DNA of 14,318 bases from the NCBI GenBank assembly GCA_964438605.1, contig CAYTKT010000049.1, positions 1-14,318 on the forward strand, given 5' to 3'. The stretch comes from Alangreenwoodia sp964438605. GTDB taxonomy: Bacteria; Bacillota; Clostridia; Peptostreptococcales; Anaerovoracaceae. The notes under the pieces are model-generated. The model had not been told where the DNA came from, searched no databases, and worked only from the letters and a program-made list of their open reading frames with translations. Each line of letters opens with the position of its first letter. Position 1 is the first letter of the stretch. Position numbers and translations under genes: made by a program. Positions 1 to 4,335 of the stretch are shown here, piece by piece.

Positions 1-35
1 TCCCTACTGATGAAATTATCTTACATCAGTAGGGA
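1..35. repeat. Perfect 12-bp inverted repeat (hairpin) at the window edge
   Basis: TCCCTACTGATG (1-12) is the exact reverse complement of CATCAGTAGGGA (24-35), with an 11-nt AT-rich loop between them. No T-run follows on either strand, so it is not an obvious intrinsic terminator. It could be a regulatory hairpin, a protein-binding site or the end of a small mobile sequence cut by the window edge. Confidence 0.7.
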
Positions 36-185
36 GGTTTCCACAAACTTTGGGACACTCCCGAAGGAGCAGACCAAGGGGCCAAAGACTGGAGTATTTT
101 CGATGGCGAACCCTGGATATTCGATACTGCTTCCGCAACCCAGGTCATGCTACAGCATCTCGGTAACCTGAAAACCACACTTTGA
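34..185 (+). CDS. Possible C-terminal coding fragment, unrecognised
   Basis: A 50-codon open stretch follows an in-frame TAG at 31-33 and ends at a TGA at 183-185. Its translation looks protein-like: acidic and aromatic, with the segments WSIFDGEPWIFD and QHLGNLKTTL. It has no start codon or ribosome site near its beginning. It may be the tail of a gene whose upstream part was lost, or chance. Sixteen bases (90-105), coding WSIFD, also occur in frame in the integrase at 5270-5285. I do not recognise a family, and an opposite-strand frame is also open here, so the call is weak. Confidence 0.25.
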
Positions 186-191
186 AGTAGA

Positions 192-222
192 TGTCAAGAA
201 AAAACTCCACAACAACTTGACA
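192..222. repeat. Short inverted repeat, TGTCAAG / CTTGACA
   Basis: The 7-bp arms at 192-198 and 216-222 are exact reverse complements around a 17-nt loop. They lie just after the end of the possible coding fragment at 34-185. This could be the end of an insertion sequence or a weak hairpin. No function can be assigned. Confidence 0.35.
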
Positions 223-306
223 CCGTCTTGTTATTTCTGCGGATGGAATTTCACACGCTTTTGTGCTAAAATTCTCTTGGAAACATTTTTAAATCCTTTT
301 CCGCTT

Positions 307-340
307 GGCGCATCCCACCCACAAGGATGCGCCGTTTTTT
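307..340 (+). terminator. Intrinsic terminator reading rightward
   Basis: A 9-bp perfect stem, GGCGCATCC (307-315) with GGATGCGCC (325-333), and a 9-nt loop are followed by G and six T. The T-run is only on the + strand, so it stops rightward transcription. The stop codon of the leftward 65-residue gene lies inside its T-run. It separates whatever is transcribed from the left edge from the leftward early operon. Confidence 0.8.
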
Positions 341-536
341 ATCCAAGCCATTCTTTCCCGTCAGGCACACGGCGGTACCTTCCGCTTGGGTTTCCTTGCT
401 CGTAGCGTTTAATGCTACGGCAAATGGTGGCTTCGTCGGTGTTGCACATGGACGCGAGTTCTTTCATCGTCCTCGCTACCGCCTCCGGTAACTCATATTT
501 GTCGGGAGTTACCCTCAGGTATAGATAGTTACTCAT
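339..536 (-). CDS. Small conserved phage-type protein with a possible helix-turn-helix, 65 aa
   Basis: This is the last gene of the leftward early operon in the window. The ATG at 534-536 is preceded by GGGAGGAG at good spacing, and it overlaps the end of the upstream membrane-protein gene by 8 nt, indicating translational coupling. The N-terminus (MSNYLYLRVTPDKYELPEAV) followed by KELASMCNTDEATICRSIKRYEQG resembles small phage and integrative-element proteins of Firmicutes. In these a short HTH (here roughly residues 25-48) samples 'is this position occupied' type DNA sites. That resemblance is from memory and the function is unknown. No signal peptide or membrane segment is present. It ends inside the T-run of a rightward terminator. 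Confidence 0.75.
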   Translation of the reverse strand: MSNYLYLRVTPDKYELPEAVARTMKELASMCNTDEATICRSIKRYEQGNPSGRYRRVPDGKEWLG

Positions 537-807
537 GGTTCTCCTCCCTGTCTTTTTTGTCCACCCAGCGAATCAAGGCATACAACCCTGCCGCTGGTAG
601 AACCAACCACTCCCCACCGATGGCAAACTCGCCGCGGGTTAGGTACGCTTGCTTGACTAGCAACACCGTCAGTACAATCGGCGCTCCCGCAGTCAGCCCC
701 GTAATCAGCGCGCTGCGCCAATGCAGCAGAAGCCAGTCTCTCGCCACACGTAAATTGCTTATCGTCCGCTCCTTGCCGTCCGGCTTCCAAAAGCCGTGTG
801 GTGCCAT
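529..807 (-). CDS. Small membrane protein with two predicted TM segments, 92 aa
   Basis: The start chosen is the ATG at 805-807, 18 nt after the stop of the zinc-ribbon gene, with GGGGAAAG upstream. A longer reading of the same frame back to 981 is possible, but the zinc-ribbon gene occupies that DNA in another frame, so the extension is a shadow. The protein opens with a basic, soluble stretch (APHGFWKPDGKERTISNLRV). It then has two hydrophobic segments, roughly residues 34-56 and 65-83, and a strongly charged tail (WVDKKDREENHE). It looks like an integral inner-membrane protein with a short extracytoplasmic loop. Family and role are unrecognised. Its place in the early operon suggests a phage-host interaction or exclusion role, but that is inference. 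Confidence 0.7.
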   Translation of the reverse strand: MAPHGFWKPDGKERTISNLRVARDWLLLHWRSALITGLTAGAPIVLTVLLVKQAYLTRGEFAIGGEWLVLPAAGLYALIRWVDKKDREENHE

Positions 808-824
808 CCACGTCTTTCCCCGTT

Positions 825-974
825 TTATCCTTCTTTTCCTCCTTCCGAAATCGACTTTCTTTTCTTTCTTCTTCGGCCTATGCACTCCGGGCAAAGATAT
901 TTGCCCGGCGGGGTAGGCTTGTCCGACGCTATGGCCGAAACCAGCCCGCAATCTCGGCATAATGTCCGTCTCAT
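825..974 (-). CDS. Zinc-ribbon microprotein, 49 aa
   Basis: This gene is shorter than a common 60-codon cut-off. The ATG at 972-974 lies 3 nt past the stop of the upstream 57-residue gene, which supplies GGAG as ribosome site. The protein reads MRRTLCRDCG, then a proline-rich turn (DKPTPPGKYL), then CPECIGRRRKKRK and a short acidic/Gly tail. Two C-x2-C knuckles, Cys6/Cys9 and Cys28/Cys31, are spaced as in a zinc ribbon, and a basic patch RRRKKRK follows directly. This predicts a zinc-binding, nucleic-acid- or polymerase-contacting phage microprotein. The family is not otherwise recognised. The cysteine pattern makes this the real frame here and the overlapping 150-codon frame starting at 981 its shadow. 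Confidence 0.75.
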   Translation of the reverse strand: MRRTLCRDCGLVSAIASDKPTPPGKYLCPECIGRRRKKRKSISEGGKEG

Positions 975-977
975 AAT

Positions 978-1151
978 TCATTCCGCTCCTTGTTTTTTTT
1001 CGTTCTCACCTGGGAGCACCAGTTCCTCATCGACGTCGAAATAGAGTGCGAGACCTATGAAATTGTTGGCAACATCTTTACAAAATTTGGTCCGATTGCA
1101 TTTCAGCTGATCCGCTTTCCGAATGATATGAATGACAATTTCAGCGGTCAT
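978..1151 (-). CDS. Small soluble protein of the early operon, 57 aa
   Basis: The ATG at 1149-1151 starts 9 nt after the stop of the 32-residue gene. The stop at 978-980 is 3 nt before the zinc-ribbon start, so it fills the gap exactly. The N-terminal half is a probable amphipathic helix (TAEIVIHIIRKADQLKCNRT), followed by KFCKDVANNFIGLALYFDVD and a charged tail. It has two cysteines, but not in a metal-knuckle spacing. The tight fit between neighbours on the same strand is the main evidence that it is a gene. The family is not recognised. It would be cytoplasmic. Confidence 0.6.
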   Translation of the reverse strand: MTAEIVIHIIRKADQLKCNRTKFCKDVANNFIGLALYFDVDEELVLPGENEKKQGAE

Positions 1152-1160
1152 GTCGGCAAC

Positions 1161-1259
1161 CTAGTCCTCATAATCCGAATTATTCTGATTCCTCCTGTCC
1201 TTCTTTCCGCTTCTCCACCCGTAATGGGCTTTGGAAAGCTCTTTTCCTCTTTCTGTCAT
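1161..1259 (-). CDS. Very small basic protein, 32 aa, coupled to the upstream gene
   Basis: The stop codon of the excisionase-like gene and this start codon overlap as TGATG, the classic arrangement for translational coupling. The reading frame is MTERGKELSKAHYGWRSGKK followed by a polar Asn/Asp-rich tail, ending at TAG (1161-1163). It is hydrophilic, basic in the first two thirds, and has no cysteine or membrane segment. Similar 30-40-residue peptides occur in phage early regions, but I cannot name a family. The start overlap and operon position are the reasons for calling it. Length alone would not justify it. Confidence 0.5.
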   Translation of the reverse strand: MTERGKELSKAHYGWRSGKKDRRNQNNSDYED

Positions 1260-1468
1260 CAAAACTGTCGCCTCGTATCCGCTATCCGTTCGGCTACGTC
1301 GGACACCAAGAATCGTTTCTCCCTGCCGGATGGGAGGTAATCTAACCCATCCAGCAAAGTTCGCGCCGTGTCTCTGCCGGTACTAAGCTGCCGCGCTACC
1401 TCTCCAATGGTTAAAAAGGACTTTCCTGTGGCAGCTTCTAGCTGGCGTTTGATTTCCGTTTTCGTCAT
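1259..1468 (-). CDS. Excisionase-like small DNA-binding protein, 69 aa
   Basis: The sequence starts MTKTEIKRQLEAATGKSFLT and continues IGEVARQLSTGRDTARTLLD, a winged/MerR-like helix-turn-helix at roughly residues 20-42. The remainder, YLPSGREKRFLVSDVAERI, has the 'pick the ligand row, then write it' look of excisionase and AlpA-type proteins. GGAAGGGG precedes the ATG at suitable spacing. It is the second gene of the leftward operon, 53 bp after the Cro-like gene. An Xis or early transcription role is the natural reading from position and fold. A generic HTH accessory protein is the alternative. Confidence 0.7.
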   Translation of the reverse strand: MTKTEIKRQLEAATGKSFLTIGEVARQLSTGRDTARTLLDGLDYLPSGREKRFLVSDVAERIADTRRQF

Positions 1469-1521
1469 GTTTCCCCTTCCTTTGTTGTTCTGCGTTTCTC
1501 TATGTTTAATAGGATAGATAT

Positions 1522-1713
1522 TCAGTCGAAAAAAATATCGCTGACTTTCTTACCGAGTGCCTGGGCAATCTTAACAAGCGTACTGGTTCTTACCACGGTT
1601 CGCGTTCCAGTCTCTAGGTCTGAAATTACAGCGCGAGACACTCCCGATTGCTTTGCCAGTTCTTCCTGTGTCATATTCCGTTCTTCGCGACATTCCTTGA
1701 TCCGATATTCCAT
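1522..1713 (-). CDS. Cro-like XRE-family transcriptional regulator, 63 aa
   Basis: A compact single-domain XRE protein: IKECREERNMTQEELAKQSG, then VSRAVISDLETGTRTV (recognition helix), then LVKIAQALGKKVSDIFFD. This is the standard lambda-repressor-like five-helix domain with nothing added, the size of Cro proteins. A consensus AGGAGG sits 7 nt before its ATG. It is transcribed divergently from the CI-type repressor across an intergenic region that contains operator-like palindromes, and it heads the leftward operon. It probably competes with the repressor at those sites to favour the excised or lytic state; that role is inferred from layout. Confidence 0.85.
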   Translation of the reverse strand: MEYRIKECREERNMTQEELAKQSGVSRAVISDLETGTRTVVRTSTLVKIAQALGKKVSDIFFD

Positions 1714-1751
1714 ATTCTTCCTCCTTTCGCTGCCTTTTCTTAGTTTCTTTC

Positions 1752-1780
1752 AATCTAACATATTAGATATTATGTGTCAG
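1752..1780 (-). promoter_or_regulatory. Probable leftward (Cro-operon) promoter
   Basis: On the minus strand CTGACA (complement of 1775-1780) and TAGATT (complement of 1752-1757) are separated by exactly 17 bp. This is 5/6 and 4/6 to sigma-A consensus and lies about 40 bp upstream of the Cro-like start. The best operator-like palindrome (1754-1767) covers the -10, as expected for a repressor-controlled promoter. Other AT-rich hexamers nearby could serve instead. Confidence 0.5.
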
Positions 1781-1845
1781 TGGTCTTTGAAAATTTTTTC
1801 TAAATTATTTGACAAATTGCTCGAAGTGATGTATAATTTATTAGA
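1754..1845. promoter_or_regulatory. Three operator-like 14-bp palindromes for the repressor/Cro pair
   Basis: All three fit TCTAA-N4-TTAGA. Site 1 (1754-1767) is TCTAACATATTAGA, perfect. Site 2 (1799-1812) is TCTAAATTATTTGA, with one mismatch in the motif. Site 3 (1832-1845) is TATAATTTATTAGA, also with one mismatch. Site 1 covers the presumed leftward -10, site 2 the repressor -35, site 3 the repressor -10. Sites 2 and 3 are centred 33 bp apart, close to three helical turns. The positions argue for autoregulation of the repressor and repression of the leftward operon. Confidence 0.65.
1809..1837 (+). promoter_or_regulatory. Sigma-A promoter of the repressor gene
   Basis: A perfect TTGACA (1809-1814), a 17-bp spacer and a perfect TATAAT (1832-1837) lie about 25 bp upstream of the start codon. 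Both hexamers overlap operator-like sites. Confidence 0.85.
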
Positions 1846-1861
1846 CATCGGAGGGAACCCT

Positions 1862-2518
1862 ATGACGCTCGGAGAAATTATCAAAAAATTCCGGACAGAA
1901 CATTCGCTTAGCATGGAAGACTTCTCAAAAAGAAGTGGGATAAGCAGAGCCTACATTTCTTTGTTAGAACGCAACGAACATCCTAAGACGAAAAAGCCGA
2001 TTGCGCCTTCTTTAAAGAGTATCAAACAGGCTGCCCAGGGAATGAATATGAACCTAAATGACCTGTTTCATATGCTTAATGACGATGGATCGTTGGAATC
2101 TGCACAAAGTAGCGCAACCGTGCGCGGCGTTCCAATTGACGTGCTGGGCCGTGTGACCGCCGGCATCCCGATTGAAGCCATCACGGATATCATCGACACG
2201 GAAGAAATCACGGAGGAACTTGCCTCAACCGGGACGTTCTTCGGATTAAAAATCAAAGGCGATTCCATGGAACCGCGCATTTGCAATGGAGATGTTGTGA
2301 TTGTCCGACAGCAGAACGATGCAGACTCCGGGGATATTGTCATTGCGGGCATCAACGGTACCGAAGCCACCTGTAAGCGACTGCGCAAGTACCGAGATGG
2401 CATCGAGTTCATCTCAAACAATCCGAGCTATAAGCCGATGTTTTTTACCAAAAAAGAAATACAAACCCTGCCGGTACAAATCATTGGAAAAGTGATAGAA
2501 TTGCGTGGGAAGTTCTAA
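1862..2518 (+). CDS. CI/LexA-type phage repressor with S24 autocleavage domain, 218 aa
   Basis: The start is the ATG at 1862, preceded by GGAGGG and the consensus promoter; the frame is open further upstream but without a ribosome site. Residues 1-70 form an XRE helix-turn-helix (SMEDFSKRSGISRAYISLLE). Residues about 90-215 form an S24 peptidase-like domain. The Ala100-Gly101 cleavage pair in GRVTAGIPI, the nucleophile Ser135 in GDSMEPR and the general base Lys172 in ATCKRLRK are all in their expected places. It should therefore dimerise on operators, hold the element silent, and self-cleave when RecA filaments form after DNA damage. It is divergent from the Cro-like gene and followed by the cargo genes. 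Length and motif set are typical, and nothing appears broken. Confidence 0.9.
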   Translation: MTLGEIIKKFRTEHSLSMEDFSKRSGISRAYISLLERNEHPKTKKPIAPSLKSIKQAAQGMNMNLNDLFHMLNDDGSLESAQSSATVRGVPIDVLGRVTAGIPIEAITDIIDTEEITEELASTGTFFGLKIKGDSMEPRICNGDVVIVRQQNDADSGDIVIAGINGTEATCKRLRKYRDGIEFISNNPSYKPMFFTKKEIQTLPVQIIGKVIELRGKF

Positions 2519-2579
2519 CAACATCCTGATCGGAATACTTTGATCCTCTATCAACAATGACCGGACGGAAGGAGAAGTA

Positions 2580-3284
2580 ATGAACAAGACCTTAGCTATT
2601 TTACTTGTGCTGCTTTTAACCTTAGGCGTAGCCACATTCGTCGTGAGTGCAGATGCCTCTGGGATCAACATCACTGTCGATCATCAGCAAGTGGCTTTTA
2701 ACGACGATATGGGATATCCATACTTTGATGAACACAGTCGCACGATGGTGCCGCTTCGCGCAACGTTTGAAGCCGCTGGAGCGACCGTCGGATACGACGC
2801 CACAACCATGACTGCCATCGTTATCTTGCCAGGACACCGCATCGAGGTACCGATTGGGACGAATGAAATCTATAACAATGGGACTCTTACGTATAATGAC
2901 ACGGAGGCTGTGACGAGAAACAATCGGACGTACTTGCCGATTCGCGCTGTTTTAGAAGCGGGAGAATACGAGGTGAACTGGCAAAAAGCAGTGGACGGGA
3001 CCCATCTCATCACCGCGTCCAGTCCGGCGTTTCGCGATTTTCTAAACACGAACGGTTCGGCAGAAGGCTACGTAATTTCTCCGGTGAATTACACCGGCGC
3101 AGATTTGAACACAGCAGCCTACAATCATCATGTAATATTGCATGATTGGACGACCGTCTACATTACCGGTTCCGGCAAAAGCTACCACCGAACGCCAGAT
3201 TGCAGTAACATGAAAAATCCGCTTACCGTGACGTACCAGGAAGCTTTGTCACTCGGCTTAACCCAATGCCCAAAGTGTTGGTAA
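2580..3284 (+). CDS. Secreted copper-amine-oxidase N-terminal-domain protein, 234 aa
   Basis: A ribosome site GGAAGGAG precedes the ATG. Residues 1-24 are a signal peptide (hydrophobic LAILLVLLLTLGVATFVV, then SADA). Residues about 30-145 carry the two-lobed stalk domain seen at the N-terminus of copper amine oxidase and in many clostridial secreted proteins, with the motifs MVPLRATFEAAGATVGYD and RTYLPIRAVLEA. The C-terminal 45 residues (VYITGSGKSYHRTPDCSNM ... CPKCW) are a small Cys/His module common at the ends of Firmicutes secreted proteins, perhaps metal-binding. There is no enzymatic amine oxidase domain. It sits between repressor and toxin-antitoxin genes and reads in the lysogenic direction, so it is plausibly a lysogenic-conversion or cell-surface cargo gene. 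Confidence 0.8.
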   Translation: MNKTLAILLVLLLTLGVATFVVSADASGINITVDHQQVAFNDDMGYPYFDEHSRTMVPLRATFEAAGATVGYDATTMTAIVILPGHRIEVPIGTNEIYNNGTLTYNDTEAVTRNNRTYLPIRAVLEAGEYEVNWQKAVDGTHLITASSPAFRDFLNTNGSAEGYVISPVNYTGADLNTAAYNHHVILHDWTTVYITGSGKSYHRTPDCSNMKNPLTVTYQEALSLGLTQCPKCW

Positions 3285-3395
3285 CTGATACAACGACTTC
3301 GATCGCGTTAGAACAGACAGCAAAATCTAAAAAACCAGGCAGTCGGTAGGGCGTGCAACCATCCGCCCTGAGTCTTGTACGAGGAGGATGCCTAT

Positions 3396-3719
3396 ATGGA
3401 TACCTCTCAGATCCTTGATATTATCGCATCGTTCGCAGCAGTGACCGGTTTCGTTATCGTATCAAAAAATAGGGAACGCCGCCCTGATCTTGGTGGAGTG
3501 GGCGGCTTACCTAAATCAACTTATTTGCCAGCTCGGATCGGTTTCTGCGATCCTTCCGGCTGCCTTGTTTCAGTATATTCTATGCGTTGGCCTTCCGGCT
3601 GTCAACGCCTGAACACACTAACCTTTGACAATAGAATCTATTTAACCGGACAGCCGGGGGACGTGCTTCCGCCCGCTCTGAGTCTTGCAGAGAGGGGTGG
3701 TAATTATGAGTACATATGA
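3396..3719 (+). CDS. Putative holin-like type I toxin, copy 1, with a probably unnatural C-terminal extension
   Basis: The start is the ATG at 3396-3398, 8 nt after GAGGAGG. The first 30 residues are MDTSQILDIIASFAAVTGFV then IVSKNRERRPD, one hydrophobic helix followed by a basic tail. This is the pattern of the small membrane-damaging peptides annotated as putative holin-like toxin. Copy 2 stops right after its Lys-rich end. Here the matching A-run and TAG (3464-3472) are read in another phase (AAA AAT AGG), so the frame runs through the terminator hairpin and antisense promoter and ends inside the copy 2 gene. The additional 75 or so residues look like translated noncoding DNA. The copy is probably degenerate, or ends by frameshift at the A-run. 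Confidence 0.6.
   Translation: MDTSQILDIIASFAAVTGFVIVSKNRERRPDLGGVGGLPKSTYLPARIGFCDPSGCLVSVYSMRWPSGCQRLNTLTFDNRIYLTGQPGDVLPPALSLAERGGNYEYI
3463..3570 (-). ncRNA. Predicted antisense antitoxin RNA, copy 1 (about 108 nt)
   Basis: It is predicted from the antisense promoter at 3577-3605. Transcription would begin near 3570 and run leftward through a small hairpin (GGATCG/CGATCC) and a GC-rich 7-bp stem (3478-3484 with 3500-3506), ending at a run of six T on the minus strand (complement of 3464-3469). It overlaps the 3' part of the toxin 1 message, as in type I systems where the antitoxin pairs with the toxin mRNA tail. Confidence 0.6.
3577..3605 (-). promoter_or_regulatory. Antisense promoter, copy 1
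   Basis: On the minus strand: TTGACA (complement of 3600-3605), a 17-bp spacer, TAGAAT (complement of 3577-3582). No protein gene lies downstream in that direction, only the back of the toxin gene, so an antisense RNA is the obvious product. Confidence 0.75.
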
Positions 3720-3789
3720 GATCTTCATGATTATATTGGCAACTGCCAACTTGATCGTAACCATTCTCACTTATACGAATAAAAAATAG
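3706..3789 (+). CDS. Putative holin-like type I toxin, copy 2, 27 aa
   Basis: This gene is only 28 codons, with AGAGGGGTGG as ribosome site before the ATG at 3706. The peptide is MSTYEIFMIILATANLIVTI followed by LTYTNKK. It has one membrane-spanning helix and a short Lys-rich end, very close to what is annotated as putative holin-like toxin (Hol-Tox) in Firmicutes and functionally like TxpA/Fst-type peptides. It would insert in the cytoplasmic membrane and collapse its integrity if translated. The stop codon sits within the left arm of the terminator hairpin. Expression is expected to be held down by the antisense RNA encoded opposite its 3' end. The copy appears intact. Confidence 0.8.
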   Translation: MSTYEIFMIILATANLIVTILTYTNKK

Positions 3790-3876
3790 CCGTCCTACCC
3801 TGACAAAGTAAACGGCTATTTTTCGTTTATTTCCGCCAGAGTGGGTGAGTTGCAGTCACCTTCCGGCTGTCTTGTT
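3781..3876 (-). ncRNA. Predicted antisense antitoxin RNA, copy 2 (about 96 nt)
   Basis: It starts near 3876 from the consensus promoter at 3883-3911 and runs leftward through a hairpin GTGACTGCAACTCAC. It ends at the same 12-bp stem that terminates the toxin mRNA, which on this strand is followed by six T (complement of 3781-3786). Toxin mRNA and antisense RNA thus overlap over the toxin's 3' end and shared terminator, the TxpA/RatA arrangement. Confidence 0.7.
3782..3823. terminator. Bidirectional terminator shared by toxin 2 mRNA and its antisense RNA
   Basis: A 12-bp perfect stem, AAAAATAGCCGT (3782-3793) with ACGGCTATTTTT (3812-3823), encloses an 18-nt loop. U-runs result on either strand. 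The toxin stop codon TAG is in the left arm. Confidence 0.8.
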
Positions 3877-3882
3877 AAGTAT

Positions 3883-3911
3883 ATTATATGCGTTGGCTCT
3901 TCGACTGTCAA
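3883..3911 (-). promoter_or_regulatory. Antisense promoter, copy 2
   Basis: On the minus strand: TTGACA (complement of 3906-3911), 17 bp, TATAAT (complement of 3883-3888). It is a perfect consensus promoter, stronger on paper than copy 1, as an antitoxin RNA needs. Confidence 0.85.
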
Positions 3912-4064
3912 CGCCTGAACACAATAATCTTTGACAATAGAAAGTAATTGGAAAGGTGGAGCCGGAATGGATTGTGGAAGGATAGAAAAATAAGATGAAG
4001 AGAAACGATGTCCACGTCCTCGGCAAGGCCGTAGCGTTTCAGAGCGATGTGGAGTAGATAATAT

Positions 4065-4111
4065 AATTTACGTTTTTATTGACATTACGTAAATTACATA
4101 TACAGTACGTA
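4065..4111. promoter_or_regulatory. Operator-like repeats upstream of the hicAB pair
   Basis: AATTTACGT (4065-4073) and ACGTAAATT (4087-4095) form a perfect 9-bp inverted repeat. TTACGTAA (4085-4092) and TACGTA (4106-4111) are further palindromes with the same ACGT core. A TTGACA at 4079-4084 lies between the arms, but I see no well-spaced -10. HicB proteins with a ribbon-helix-helix tail bind such sites to repress their own operon; that assignment is inferred. Confidence 0.5.
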
Positions 4112-4126
4112 TAAGGAAGTGGTTTG

Positions 4127-4300
4127 ATGAAACGCAGGGATTGAATAAAAAAACTGGAAGCTGCTGAATACTAGGCCGTTCGCGATGGAGACCATACAAT
4201 TTTTGAAAAAGAAGGCAGTCGGCCAGTGCAAGTCCCAAAGCACAGAGAAATAAACGAAAATACGGCAAAGGCAATTCTGAAAGCCGCGGAACTGAAATGA
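4127..4300 (+). pseudogene. hicA: HicA mRNA interferase toxin, broken by two in-frame stops
   Basis: Reading from the ATG at 4127 gives MKRRD, stop (TGA 4142-4144), IKKLEAAEY, stop (TAG 4172-4174), AVRDGDHTIFEKEGSRPVQV and PKHREINENTAKAILKAAEL, then K and the normal stop. Apart from the two stops it is a full-length HicA of 56 readable codons, and the catalytic-type His in GDHTIF is present. HicA cleaves mRNA and tmRNA as a ribosome-independent nuclease. No in-frame ATG follows the second stop, so no functional toxin should be made. The hicB gene downstream is intact. The lesions are both substitutions, not indels, which argues against homopolymer sequencing error. Confidence 0.85.
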
Positions 4301-4335
4301 ATTCCGCACACAAAAATTTGTTTAGGAGGTTTACC

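Larger units (their letters stand above)
3333..3942. repeat. Tandem duplication of a type I toxin-antitoxin cassette (about 310-bp unit)
   Basis: Unit 1 (about 3333-3636) and unit 2 (about 3644-3942) line up over the toxin leader (both contain CTGAGTCTTG before the ribosome site), the toxin start (310 bp apart) and the antisense promoter region (3552-3636 against 3859-3942). The promoter region is strongly conserved and ends in each unit with CTTTGACAATAGAA. The two toxin coding sequences and hairpins have diverged more. This looks like an old duplication or the stacking of two related cassettes. Confidence 0.8.

Noticed and set aside
217..405. A 62-codon plus-strand frame over the terminator
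   Set aside because: It runs through a clear intrinsic terminator and opposite the 65-residue gene; no ribosome site.
529..981. A 150-codon leftward frame starting at 981
   Set aside because: Its first 58 codons overlap the zinc-ribbon gene in another frame and look like translated shadow; only the part from 807 has membrane-protein character.
990..1340. A 116-codon plus-strand frame
   Set aside because: It lies opposite the tightly packed minus-strand microgenes and has no ribosome site or domain.
4127..4300. Recoding (selenocysteine or other readthrough) as an explanation for the stops in hicA
   Set aside because: Both a TGA and a TAG occur, at positions where HicA has ordinary residues, and no recoding structure is evident; simple nonsense mutation is sufficient.
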